Positions 51,651 through 60,824 of a DNA stretch of 64,000 nt are shown in pieces. Positions within the stretch are counted from its first letter, which is position 1; each line of letters opens with the position of its first letter. The translations under genes and the position numbers were made by a program. The notes beneath the pieces were generated by a model. That model was not told the origin of the DNA. It searched no databases and saw only the letters and a program-made list of their open reading frames with translations. The stretch lies in contig NZ_QZWF01000024.1 in the NCBI RefSeq assembly GCF_004187715.1, positions 1 through 64,000 of the forward strand. The letters are read 5' to 3'. Source of the stretch: Streptomyces sp. F001. Lineage in GTDB: Bacteria > Actinomycetota > Actinomycetes > Streptomycetales > Streptomycetaceae.

Positions 51651-53477
51651 TCAAAGGTCGAGTTCGGGGCAATGGTGGTCCAGCCACAGGGCCAGGTCGA
51701 CGACACGTTCGAGGCGGAGGCGGTGGCCCCACTGGAGTTGGTCGGGCGCGATGTCGAGGCAGGGCTTGATACGGGCCTCGTCGGCGAGGGACCGAACGGT
51801 GTCGTCGGCCAGGGCGTCACGGGCCATGTCCTGGAGGCCGCGGTTGTAGTCGGGGTGGTGGGTGGCCGGGTAGTGGTTCTTGGGCCGGTGCAGGACCGAG
51901 TCCGGCGCGAGGCCGGCGCCTGCCGCGCGCAGCAGGCTCTTCTCCCGGCCGTCGAAGCTCTTCAGCGCCCAGGGGGTGGTGAAGGCGTACTCGACCAGGC
52001 GGTGGTCGCAGTACGGGACCCGGACCTCCAGGCCCTGCGCCATGCTCAACCGGTCCTTGCGGTGCAGGAGTTGGCGTAGCCAGCGGGTCAGGGACAGGTG
52101 CTGCATCTCGCGTTGCCGGTGCTCGGTGGGGCTCTCACCGTCCAGATGCGGTACGGCGTCCAGGGCGCTGCGGTAGGTGTCGTCGCGGAACTCGCCGATG
52201 TGCAGGTCCAGTTCGGGGTTGAGCGGCATGGCGGCCTCGTCGCCGGTGACCAGCAGCCAGGGGAAGGTGTCGGCGGCGAGCGCCTTGGGGTTGTGGAACC
52301 AGGGGTATCCGCCGAAGACCTCGTCGGCGGCCTCGCCTGAGAGAGCGACGGTGGAGTGCTTCCGTATCTCCCCAAAGAGGAGGTAGAGGGAGGTGTCCAT
52401 GTCGCCCACGCCGATGGGCGAGTCACGCGCCACCACCACGGCCTTGCGGTGCTCGGGGTCGAGCAGTGCCCGCGGGTCCAGTACGACGGTGCTGTGGTCG
52501 GTGCCGATGAAGGCACCCGCCTCGGTGGCGTACGGGGTGTCGTGGCCGGTGCGCAGGATGTCGCCGGTGAACTGCTCGGCCTGGTCGCTGTAGTCGACGG
52601 CGTAGGAGCGGATACGGGCGTCCGGGCCCTCGCGCAGGCGGAGTTCGTCGGCGAGGAGAGCGGTCAGGACGGTGGAGTCGATACCACCGGACAGCAGGCT
52701 GCACAGCGGGACGTCGGCCTCCAGCTGGCTGCGGGCCGAGGTGCTCACCAGATCATGGATACGGGCGACCGTCGCGTCTCGGTCGTCCTCGTGCGCACCG
52801 GCCTCCAGCTGCCAGTAGCGACGTTCGCGGATGCCGTCCCGGTCCAGGACGAGCATCCCGCCCGGCTCGACCTCCCGCACCCCGGACCACACCGTGGGCC
52901 CGGTGTTGAACAGCAGGCTGTACGCCTCCCGCAGCCCGTCCGCGTCAACCCGGGGCCGTATCTCCGGGTGCGCGAACAGCGCCTTGGGCTCGGATGCGAA
53001 GGCCAGGCCACCGCCGACGGCCGCCCAGTACAGCGGCTTGACGCCGAGCCGGTCTCTGACGAGGAGCAGCCGCTGTGCACGTTCGTCCCAAACAGCGAAG
53101 GCGAACATGCCGTCCAGGTGATCGGCGACCTCCTCGCCCCACTCGACGTAGGCGCGCAGCACCACCTCGGTGTCGCTGCGGGTACGGAACTCATGACCCA
53201 ACTGCCGCAGCTCGGAGCGGATTTCGTGGTGGTTGTAGACCTCGCCGCTGTACGTGAGGACCGCCGTCGGGGCGTCCGGACGGTCGGTCATCGGCTGTGC
53301 GCCGCCTTCGAGGTCGATGACGGCCAGCCGGCGGTGGCCGATCGCGGCGCGCTCGCCGAGCCAGACGCCGCCCGCGTCGGGGCCGCGCGGGGTGAGGGTG
53401 GCGGTCATGGCCTCGATGACCGGGGCCTGGGTGCGGGCATCCTGGTGGTAGGACACCCAGCCGGTGATTCCGCACAT
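51651..53477 (-). CDS. asnB: Asparagine synthetase (glutamine-hydrolysing) family protein
   Basis: A 608-residue AsnB-fold enzyme. MCGITGW gives the N-terminal nucleophile Cys2 of the class II glutaminase domain (residues 1 to about 210). The synthetase domain follows with pyrophosphate motif LLSGGIDSTVLTALLADE, EAADEVFGGYPWF and LHRKDRLSMAQGLEVRVPYC. It could make asparagine or form an amide in a secondary metabolite, as AsnB homologues in biosynthetic clusters do. The link with P450 and isonitrile synthase favours the latter. Confidence 0.88.
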   Translation of the reverse strand: MCGITGWVSYHQDARTQAPVIEAMTATLTPRGPDAGGVWLGERAAIGHRRLAVIDLEGGAQPMTDRPDAPTAVLTYSGEVYNHHEIRSELRQLGHEFRTRSDTEVVLRAYVEWGEEVADHLDGMFAFAVWDERAQRLLLVRDRLGVKPLYWAAVGGGLAFASEPKALFAHPEIRPRVDADGLREAYSLLFNTGPTVWSGVREVEPGGMLVLDRDGIRERRYWQLEAGAHEDDRDATVARIHDLVSTSARSQLEADVPLCSLLSGGIDSTVLTALLADELRLREGPDARIRSYAVDYSDQAEQFTGDILRTGHDTPYATEAGAFIGTDHSTVVLDPRALLDPEHRKAVVVARDSPIGVGDMDTSLYLLFGEIRKHSTVALSGEAADEVFGGYPWFHNPKALAADTFPWLLVTGDEAAMPLNPELDLHIGEFRDDTYRSALDAVPHLDGESPTEHRQREMQHLSLTRWLRQLLHRKDRLSMAQGLEVRVPYCDHRLVEYAFTTPWALKSFDGREKSLLRAAGAGLAPDSVLHRPKNHYPATHHPDYNRGLQDMARDALADDTVRSLADEARIKPCLDIAPDQLQWGHRLRLERVVDLALWLDHHCPELDL

Positions 53478-53494
53478 GAGGTACGACTCCTCGG

Positions 53495-53971
53495 TCAGTG
53501 GTGCGCGGCGGAGGCCGCGTCGGTGGTCTTCGGGGGCAGCGGTGACGGGCCGCGCGGCGGCAGGGTCAGCAGCGGTACGGCGAGACAGGCGGCGACGGCC
53601 GCCAGTGCCAGACCCGCACGTACGCCGCCGTCCGGGCCGGTCAGGCCCCAGACAGCCGTCGCCAGGGCGGGGCCGAGCGTGAAGCCGACGGTCGCGGCCA
53701 GCAGTGCCGATCGGGTTCCCACGGCGTCGAGCCAGCGTCCGACGGGCAACAACAGGGCGACGACGGGGAGTTGGTAACCCAGCACCGCCCACTGGGCCGT
53801 CGCGGCCGGTATCCGCAGACCGTCGAAGATGTCCGCGAGCGCCACGTTCACGATGTTCATGTCGAGCATCGCCACGAACGACAGCGCGCCCGCCACGGCC
53901 ACCAGGAGCCAGCGGTCGCGGACTTCGGGTATGTCCCCGGGCTGCTCCGGCTTGGATCCGTGGTCAGACAC
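53495..53971 (-). pseudogene. DHA2-type MFS exporter with internal deletion
   Basis: The 158-residue frame begins like a 14-helix EmrB/QacA exporter (WLLVAVAGALSFVAMLDMNI, LLLPVGRWLDAVGTRSAL) but after about 115 residues jumps to what looks like the final helix and tail (GLALAAVAACLAVPLLTLPP). About 300 residues are missing while the frame is kept. It is probably nonfunctional. It follows the same strand as asnB and the P450 and may once have exported their product. Confidence 0.7.
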
Positions 53972-54093
53972 CTGTGGTCCTCCCCCACTCTGGTCGGCCG
54001 CCGAGCAGCGGCCTCGTCCCAGAAGTCGGGAGAGTCAAGGAGTGAGTTCCCGGGCTTGGCCGAAAATGTGGGGGTAGTGGGGCGGGCCGGAGA

Positions 54094-54321
54094 TCAGTGC
54101 GGGGAACGGCACCGGTGACGGCGTGCGGCGCACGGACCTGAAACAGCCGTCTCCACCAGGAGGTACAGCAGTCCGCTCAGCGCGAGCCCTGCGGCACAGC
54201 CGACCACGGCGCCGGAGCCGCCGCCGACGACGACCGAACCCAACCAGCCATAGCCGCCCGCCAGTACGGACAGGGTGGCGGCGGTCAGCGGCCAGGAGCC
54301 TCCGAAGGCGCGATGGCCCAC
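54094..54321 (-). CDS. Small hypothetical membrane protein or fragment
   Basis: A 75-residue frame with two hydrophobic stretches (WPLTAATLSVLAGGYGWLGS and GCAAGLALSGLLYLLVETAV) and an Arg/Cys-rich tail. I do not recognise it. It may be a remnant of a larger membrane protein, because the surrounding 53.9-57 kb is rich in deletions. The rest of 53972-54576 shows nothing I can support. Confidence 0.3.
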   Translation of the reverse strand: MGHRAFGGSWPLTAATLSVLAGGYGWLGSVVVGGGSGAVVGCAAGLALSGLLYLLVETAVSGPCAARRHRCRSPH

Positions 54322-54576
54322 GGCCCGCCAAGCCCTTCCGGCCTCCGGCTCCCAGGGGGCCAGGACGGATCCACCAGCCCACCGGACTTCCGCGCGACTC
54401 CAGCCGGTCCAGCCATCTGACGCCTCCTTCCCGCCCGGTCCGTGTCGGCCCGTACGCCCGTGTCCGTCGCGGACCGCGGAGGAGTCCTTCCCACCGAGGG
54501 GGTGTTGGGAACCCGTCGCATCCGGCCGCGACGGACCGGGCGGGAAGGAGGTGGAGCGGCTGCTTCGACTCCTACG

Positions 54577-54810
54577 TCAGGCTGTCGCCACGCCGTCGAG
54601 TTTGCCGGACTTGGCGTCCTCGATCAGGTTCGAGAACTGGTCGGCACTCATCTGCACCCGCTGCCCGAAGTCGTCCGTGAGGACGACACGGCGGTCGGCG
54701 GGGGCGGCGGGGTCGACGAACAGCTGAGGGCATCCGCAGTTGCAGTTGCCACAGAAGGTCGCCACCGGTTCCAAGCCGTTGAGGCCGTTCAGCCCGTCGA
54801 TGTCACTCAT
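54577..54810 (-). CDS. Small Cys-rich protein of unknown function
   Basis: A 77-residue protein from the ATG at 54810, with AAAGGGTG upstream. The N-terminus is a repeat-like DGLNGLNGLEP, followed by FCGNCNCGCPQLFVD with four Cys in a CxxCxCxC array (residues 20-27), then an acidic, hydrophilic C-terminal half ending AKSGKLDGVATA. The Cys array suggests metal or Fe-S binding, or a modified peptide precursor. The frame is open upstream into the broken ATPase. It is not similar to the precursor at 37067. Its neighbours are siderophore-importer remnants. Confidence 0.6.
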   Translation of the reverse strand: MSDIDGLNGLNGLEPVATFCGNCNCGCPQLFVDPAAPADRRVVLTDDFGQRVQMSADQFSNLIEDAKSGKLDGVATA

Positions 54811-54984
54811 GGTTTCACCCTTTCGCGCTCGGGGCGCCCACCGGGGTGACCGCCCGGAACCGGCCCGGGGCACTTCCCGGTACCGCCCGGGTGATACCCT
54901 CGCCCGTCGCACACCAGTCGCAGAGCGCGGATGTGTCATCTCACAATATTTATGGGGAACTTGACGGCAACTCGCTCCGCCCCT

Positions 54985-55367
54985 CTGAGAGAGGCTGCCG
55001 TCCGCCGGTTCCCGGTGGTCGAAGGCGATCAGCGGATCGCCGGTCAGCGGGTGCTCCACCACGGCGGCGCGCACCCCGAACACCTCGGCCAGCAGAGCGG
55101 GGGCCAGCACCTCGCGGGGCGGGGCGGAGGCGACGACCTGGCCGTCGTGCAGGACGTGCAGCCGGTCGCAGACGGAGGCGGCGGCGTTGAGGTCGTGCAG
55201 CGAGACCAGGGTCGTACGGCGCCTGCCGCGCAGCAGGGCGAGGAGTTCGACCTGGTGGCGGCTGTCGAGGTGGTTCGTGGACTCGTCCAGGAACAGGACG
55301 TCCGGCTGCTGGGCGAACGCGCGGGCCAGCAGCACGCGTTGGCGCTCGTCGCCGGACAGTTCCGTGA
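54985..55367 (-). pseudogene. Siderophore ABC ATPase (FecE type), C-terminal fragment
   Basis: The frame reads ELSGDERQRVLLARAFAQQ, DVLFLDESTNHLDSRHQVEL and LVSLHDLNAAASVCDRLHVL, the signature, Walker B and switch of a FecE-like ATPase. The P-loop half is missing. The upstream sequence in a different frame belongs to a permease, so a deletion fused the two genes near 55370. Confidence 0.78.
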
Positions 55368-55369
55368 AG

Positions 55370-55594
55370 GAGTTGCCAGACGATCAGGTCGTTGGTGCCG
55401 GGCCTGGGCGCCTCGCCGGTCAGGCGCCGCCAGACCACGCGCCACACGTCACTCGGCGGGATCGACGTGGAGCCCCACGCGACCACCGCCGTGAGGGCAG
55501 CGAGCTGCGCCACCCCGAGGAGCAGCGCCGACGGCCCGGCGGGCACGGAACGCCGCGACCGCGCGGGGGCGGCGTCCATGTCCTTCCTGCTCAC
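55370..55594 (-). pseudogene. FecCD-family permease, N-terminal fragment
   Basis: About 75 residues remain: a basic N-terminus, the first helix LLLGVAQLAALTAVVAWGST and SDVWRVVWRRLTGEAPRPGT, then the deletion joining it to the ATPase fragment. The GTG at 55594 lies 18 bp after the binding-protein fragment, so the original order was binding protein, permease, ATPase. Confidence 0.7.
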
Positions 55595-55611
55595 CGGGAC
55601 ATCGAGCGCGG

Positions 55612-56130
55612 TCAGCCGACCTTGCCCGGGTAGAGGGTCTTCGCGATCTCCTCGACCGTGTCGGCGTTCTCGACCCCGGCGATGGTGGTCTGCTCCGAGC
55701 CGATACGCAGGAAGTGACCCTCCTTCACCGCCGTAAGGCCCTTGGCGGCCGAGTTGGACTTCAGCCACTTCTCCGCCTCGTCGAAGGCCTTCTCGTTCGC
55801 CGCCTCACTGCCCCGGTTGCGGACGCCGAGCTGGATCCAGTCCGGGTTCTTGGCGATCACGTCCTCCCAGCCGACCTGCTTGTAGTCGCCGTCGCAGTCG
55901 GCGAAGACGTTGCGGGCACCGGCCAGGGTGATCACCGCGTTGCCGACCTGCCGGTTCAGGCCGAAGCAGGCCGGGCCGGGCAGCCGGTCGGCGCCCCGGA
56001 GTACGAGTGCCTCGTTGGCGGCGACCGTGTTCAGGTGCGCGCCCATCGCCCGGTACTGCCGCTCGGAGTTGAAGTCCTCCGGATTGCCGCGGACTCCTGC
56101 GCCGGGAGCGCCCATGACGAAAACCCGGGG
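55612..56130 (-). pseudogene. Siderophore-binding protein, C-terminal fragment
   Basis: The frame VFVMGAPGAGVRGNPEDF, VGWEDVIAKNPDWIQLGVRN and TTIAGVENADTVEEIAKTLY is the C-terminal lobe of a FepB/TroA-fold binding protein. The N-terminal lobe and signal peptide are missing, replaced near 56130-56150 by the end of an arginase-like gene. It is the third piece of the collapsed importer. Confidence 0.7.
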
Positions 56131-56139
56131 CTGCGGCGC

Positions 56140-56974
56140 GCCGTCGCCACGTGCCGACCCGAGCCGGGTCGGTGACGACGCGTCGCACTTCGCCGCTGGT
56201 GAGCCCACCCGGTACGAACCCGAGCCCGAGGCCGATCTCGTCGCTGTCGACGGTGTCGACGTCAAAGTGGACCGCCACCCGAGAGCAGCCGGTGGCTGCG
56301 AGCCAGTCGAGCACGGGCCTGGTGGAGGCCCGCAGCTCGTCAGGGCCGAACGACCGGATGCCCCAGGCGGCGACGTGGGGAATGTCGTCCTCGGTCCACT
56401 CGTGCAAGCCCACGAGGGCAACGCGCTCGGGGGACACGGTGGCCGGCAGGAGTTTCTGCACGTCGCGGTCTCCGTGCCCGGTCAGCGCGCTGACGGCCAT
56501 CGCGTGGTAGCCCTTGTACGCGCTGTCAGGCGTACCGATGTCGGGGTGGGAGTCGATCCAGATGACGGCCAGGTCGTCGCCGTAGCGGCGGGCCAGTTCG
56601 GCGAACGGGGCGACGCTGACCGCGCACTCGCCGCCCAGGGTCGTGATCCGCGCCGGATCGTGGTCACGGATGACATCCAACGCGCCCGCCAACTGCCTCA
56701 GCACGACCTGCTTGGCTTCGACTCCGTCGCGTTCCTCCAGGCCGTCGTCGCTCATGGTGACCGGGACGGTCGCGGTGGGGCCGTCGTGCGGCGGCAGGAC
56801 CGCTTCGAGGACCGTGGTGCCGACCGTGTAGCCGCGGCGGGCGACGTCCAGGGGGAACTCGGGGGCGAGTTCCTTGACGACACCCGCGCCGGCGCCCTGC
56901 CACTGGGGCCAGACGAGCCGTAGATGGTCGCCCGCGCCGCGGGAGGCGCCGTCGGAGGTGGTGGCGTGGCTCAT
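56140..56974 (-). pseudogene. Arginase/agmatinase-family protein, C-terminally truncated
   Basis: A ureohydrolase-fold gene from the ATG at 56974 with GGECAVSVAPFAELARRYG, the metal site VIWIDSHPDIGTPDSAYKGY and HFDVDTVDSDEIGLGLGF. The SHPD variant replaces the usual DAHxD motif, which occurs in some arginase-like proteins of secondary metabolism. After SGEVRRVVTD the sequence turns into unrelated frame at the junction with the binding-protein fragment, so the last 30-40 residues are lost. Confidence 0.75.
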
Positions 56975-57047
56975 GGGTTTCCTTTCACGGGCGGTCCGCC
57001 GTGGTGCACGGGGCGGGACCACGTTCGCGTACTCACGGCGGCGTACG

Positions 57048-57215
57048 TCAGTCCGGGCGCACCGTGCTGCCTGGCTGAGGGGCACGCGATGCGTCGTTGC
57101 CCCGGCTGGCGGCGGGTGCGCTCCAACTGGCCAGGAGGGCAAGGGCCTGCGCGGAGGCGGAGCCGGGTTCGGCGGTGTACACGCAGATGGTCTGGCCGGG
57201 GTCGGAGGGGAAGGC
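57048..57215 (-). pseudogene. MmyB-like regulator, 3' exon downstream of a group II intron
   Basis: The 55-codon piece begins AFPSDPGQTICVYTAEPGSA and includes ALALLASWSAP, which is the ending of MmyB-like XRE regulators. It continues exactly in frame from the 5' part at 59352-60092 once the intron at 57216-59351 is removed, giving a 302-residue protein. Without splicing it has no start. Confidence 0.8.
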
Positions 57216-57278
57216 GTGAGGTCGACCCGGAGCGCGGTACTGGCCTCTCGACCAGCCCGTTTCTCCGGGTCGCCTCCC

Positions 57279-57312
57279 GAACCCGGCGTGCGCCGCTAAG
57301 CGCACCGGGCTC
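57279..57312 (-). ncRNA. Group II intron domain V
   Basis: On the minus strand this 34-nt hairpin starts GAGCCCGGTGCG and ends GCGCACGCCGGGTTC. The lower stem GAGCC/GGTTC and the tip loop near CTTAGC fit the catalytic domain V consensus. It lies 30 nt after the reverse transcriptase stop and about 60 nt before the intron's 3' end, the expected spacing for a following domain VI. Confidence 0.88.
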
Positions 57313-57341
57313 TCCACAAGTCCCGTGAGTCGGTGTTCACT

Positions 57342-58773
57342 TCATGCCGTGCTCGGCCATGGTGTCGGGATGCGTGTTCCCCGGTAGTAGTAGCGCTTGG
57401 CGCTCACCCTTGCCGGATCGAACAGTTCCATCCCGCCCTCGGCGGGCCAGATGCCGTAGCGTCGGCGCAGTACCTTCCAAGGCACGCGCTTGTGCTTGCG
57501 CTCCTGCCATCTGATGATCTCTTTCCAGAGGTAGGCCCTCAGATAGCTGAAAGTCGCGTTCGAGCATCCGTACTTGAAGTACGCGGTCCAGCCCCGCAGC
57601 ATCCGGTTGAGCTGACGCAGTAGGTCTTCGAGCGACAGGTTCATGCTCCGCCGGCAGATCGTCTTCACTTTGGCCATGACGGCCGCCAGGGCCTTCTTGG
57701 CCGGATAGACGTAGACGTACCGTTTGCCGGTGCCTCGCTTCCGGTGGCGCTGGATGCACCAGCCGAGGAAGACGAGGCCCTCGTCGATATGGGTGATCAG
57801 GGTCTTCTCTGGAGACAGGCGCAGGCCCATCTCGGAGAGGACCCCGGCGATTTCTTCCCGCAGGGATTCGGCATGCGCTTCGGTGCCAGAAATGAGCAGG
57901 CACCAGTCGTCCGCGTACCGCACGAGGCGATAGTTGGGCAGACCTTGACGGCGCCGCTTTGCCCTTCCATACGGGCTGGCTCCGGGGCCGCCCGGACCTT
58001 GGGCGATATGCTCGTCCAGGACCGAGAGAGCCACATTGCTCAGCAACGGGGAAAGAATCGACCCTTGCGGAGTCCCGGCGTTGGTATCCACCAGGGAGCC
58101 GTCCTCATCGAGGATGCCCGCTTTAAGGAACGCCTTCACCAGATCCAGGACGCGTTTGTCTCCGACACGTTCCCGCACCCGGTCCATGAGAGCGGAGTGC
58201 GAGATTTCGTCGAAGCAGGCTTTGATGTCACCCTCAACAATCCACTCATACGAGCGGGATGCGAAATGATGCACCTCAGCCACCGCATCGTGAGCCCGGC
58301 GATTCGGGCGGAATCCGTAGGAACACGGGAGAAAATCCGCCTCGAAAATTGGCTCCAACACCAGTTTCAAGGACGCTGAGCGACCCGGTCACGGATGGTT
58401 GCGATCCCCAGATAGCGGACCTTGCCGCCAGCCTTGGGAATCGCGCGCCGCCGAGCCGGTAGAGGCCGGAAAGTGCGGGCTTTGAGGTCTTCCCGCAGTT
58501 CCGAAAGGAACCCTTCCAGCCCGCGCACGGACTCAATGTAGTAGGCGGTCTCGCCGTCCACTCCCGCGTGCGCGCGCCCTTGTTGTTCCGCACCCGGTCC
58601 CAGGCCACCAGCAGGAAGCCCGGGTCCGTGGCGAGGTTGTACAGATCATCGAACCTGCGATGAGGGTCATCACTGGCCCAACGGTGCAGCTTGGTCTGGA
58701 TTTCCAGTACCCGGCGTTCCGCCTTGAGTAAGACGTATTCCAGTTCGTCGGTATTCACCAACGGCCCCGGCAT
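57342..58773 (-). pseudogene. ltrA: Group II intron reverse transcriptase/maturase, two frameshifts
   Basis: Reading across three frames gives one protein: N-terminal TDELEYVLLKAERRVLEIQT; then DGETAYYIESVRGLEGFLSE and KAGGKVRYLGIATIRDRV; then LEPIFEADFLPCSYGFRPNR with the catalytic YADD in RLVRYADDWCLLISG and the maturase X domain (LNRMLRGWTAYFKYG). Frames change near 58565 and 58375, each by one base. The C-terminus lacks an HNH endonuclease. As given, no full-length protein can be made. Confidence 0.85.
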
Positions 58774-59351
58774 TCCAGCGTCCTTACTGCCGACTTGCTG
58801 GCCCCCTTCGCCATGCACGGACCTCTCGTCCGCTCGGACTACTACGGGGCCTCCGCCCCGTCCCGCGCCTTCGACAGACGACGTATCTATCCCACCGGCC
58901 CGGATGGATTCCGGGCCCGGGGAACGACGTGGGACGGTTCCCGTGTTCACGGTGAATCGATCGATCAGTCCGGCGCCCAGCTTTGCCCCGGCAGCATCGC
59001 CACGGTTACGCCGCAGGCTTTCACCGTGGCCTCCCCACCGACACGCCAAGTCGGTTACGGAGTCAGTCCGTTCAGCGAACGGACTGTGCACTGCAACCCG
59101 GCCCATATCCACCAGATTTGAGCCGGTGCCACGCTTACGGAGCTTTACCACTGGTTCCTCTCGTACGCCCTCTGATCTCGCTCGCCGGACCCGGCCCGTC
59201 TGGTAGTTCCGGGCAGTCCGGCTTTGTCAGCGCTGCTTCCCGCCTCCCGGCGCCTCCCGGGTCGGACTGCGCTCAGCTCCCACCAGGCTGCTGCGACAGC
59301 CTGGCGAGGAGGTCTTGCACCTCCTTCGATTCACCGCGCCTCACGGCGCAC

Positions 59352-60092
59352 CAACGTCTCGTGGCGCAGGGTGAGTTCGCCGACCACAGGGTGGTGGAGG
59401 TGCTGCGTACTGTGAGAGCACTGGGCCACACGGTGACTGTCCCACCAGGTGCTGAACTCCGGCACCTTGACGATTGCCTCGCCGATCAGTTCGTTCAGCA
59501 GGGCGTCGTCGGGATGGCGTCCCGACACCAGGCGGAGGTTCATCACGACGATCTCCGCGACCTCGTCCCAGTTCCGGTACAGCTCGCGGGCCGCGGGGTC
59601 GAGGAGGACGAAGCGGGCGAAGTTGCGCTCGCGGTACGGCAGGGCGTCGAAGTCGGTGATCAGGGCCTTGGCCAGCTGGTTGGCGGCCAGGACGTCCTGC
59701 CGGTGGTTGGTGATGAAGGCCGGCGTGACTCCGTTGAGGACGTCCAGCATCTGGTGGACCTCGGGCCGTGCCCGCTGCACCCGCTCCGGCCGACGGCGCT
59801 GGGGGCGCGCGGTACGGGGACGGGCGAGGTCGAACAGGTGGTCGCGTTCGGCGTCGTCCAGGCGCAGGGCCTGGGCCACCGCGGTGAGCACAGCTTCGGA
59901 GACGTTGGGGTGTCTGCCCTGTTCCAGGCGGGTGTAATAGTCCGTGCTCACCCCGGCGAGGCGTGCGACCTCCTCCCGGCGCAGGCCTGGTACCCGGCGG
60001 GCTCCGCCGCCCGGGGTCACGCCCGCCTCGCTCGGGCTCAGGTGGGCCCGGCGGGTGCGGAGGAAGTCTCCCAGTTCAGCGTTGTGGTCCAT
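59352..60092 (-). pseudogene. XRE-family MmyB-like regulator, 5' exon interrupted by group II intron
   Basis: The ATG at 60092 starts an XRE helix-turn-helix (ELGDFLRTRRAHLSPSEAGV, RREEVARLAGVSTDYYTRLE) followed by the MmyB ligand-binding domain (PAFITNHRQDVLAANQLAKA, ERNFARFVLLDPAARELYRN). The coding sequence stops making sense after GELTLRHETL, where the group II intron begins. Unspliced translation would add only a few intron-encoded residues. These regulators typically repress a divergent oxidoreductase or MFS gene; here a divergent MFS gene with an inverted-repeat operator lies at 60139-60787. Confidence 0.85.
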
Positions 60093-60138
60093 TACTCCAG
60101 TATTGGCTCGGGCTGGGACAGTCGCCCCGGGCCAGGGT

Positions 60139-60168
60139 GGCCCAGCTGGACCCAGGTTCGGCTGGGCC
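60139..60168. promoter_or_regulatory. Inverted-repeat operator between the MmyB-like gene and MFS gene
   Basis: GGCCCAGC and GCTGGGCC flank 14 bases. Twenty-three bases of it (60146-60168) recur exactly at 63210-63232 in front of another copy of the same MFS gene. It is a probable binding site of the MmyB-like regulator. Confidence 0.65.
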
Positions 60169-60334
60169 TGTTTTGGCGACTGCCGACCGCATACGGGGTG
60201 TGATGCTGGAGCCGAGGCCTGGACGAGGACGACCGGGCCCGCATTCCAGGACAGCACACCTCTCGGGCAGTCCGCCCACGCCCCGCCATGCCGCCGGACC
60301 GGGCCGGCGATGCCCATCGGAGCAGCCCGCCACC

Positions 60335-60787
60335 ATGCCTTTCGTCATCTACGTCATCGGGTTCGGCGTCTTCGCCCAGGGCACCTCGGAGTTCATGCTC
60401 TCCAGGCTGCTGCCGTCCGTCGCCGGTGATCTGCACGTCTCCCTGTCCGAGGCGGGCCTGCTGGTCTCCGCCTTCGCTGTCGGCCTGATCGGCGGCGCAC
60501 CGCTGCTGACCCTGGCCACCCTCGGCGAGACCAGGACCCTGGGCGGCGCGATCAACATCGCCGCCTTCAACGTCGGCATCGCCCTCGCTCCCTGGATGTC
60601 GGGACTGGTGATCGAGGCGGGCCCGGGCCTGGCGGCCATCGGCTGGGTCGGCGCGGCCTTCGCCTTGGGGGCCGTCGGGAGCACGCTCCTGGACCGCCGC
60701 CTCACCCGCCACCACCAGCGCGGCACGACGCGGATCGTGACCGCGGCCGTCCCCGAGGCCGCCCAGGCGACCGCCGTACGCCGGTGA
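60335..60787 (+). pseudogene. MFS transporter (AraJ/Cmx type) with large internal deletion
   Basis: 150 residues remain in frame. The N-terminal two helices (MPFVIYVIGFGVFAQGTSEF, SLSEAGLLVSAFAVGLIGG) are joined directly to the last two helices (INIAAFNVGIALAPWMSG, GWVGAAFALGAVGSTLLD). A full transporter of this type has about 400 residues. The gene is divergent from the MmyB-like regulator. A second copy, truncated differently, starts at 63318. Confidence 0.78.
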
Positions 60788-60824
60788 CCCAGACCCGACC
60801 AGAACGACCCAGTGGAGACACACC

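Larger units (their letters stand above)
57216..59351 (-). mobile_element. Group II intron, 2136 nt, inserted in a regulator gene
   Basis: On the minus strand the element begins GTGCG (59351-59347), as group II introns do, and ends in AC at 57216. It holds a reverse transcriptase gene and a canonical 34-nt domain V at 57279-57312. Removal between these borders joins two exons of an MmyB-like regulator in frame (ETL followed by AFPSDPG), which independently supports both ends. About 570 nt of structured 5' RNA precede the protein gene. Frameshifts in the reverse transcriptase suggest reduced mobility, but RNA splicing could persist. Confidence 0.9.

Noticed and set aside
51651..53477. AsnB-like gene as a lasso-peptide cyclase
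   Set aside because: No lasso precursor, RRE or transglutaminase-like leader peptidase lies next to it, and the glutaminase Cys2 and overall length fit ordinary AsnB.
59123..59351. Separate small genes in the 5' part of the group II intron
   Set aside because: The sequence is the structured intron RNA; the short frames there have no ribosome-binding sites or family similarity.
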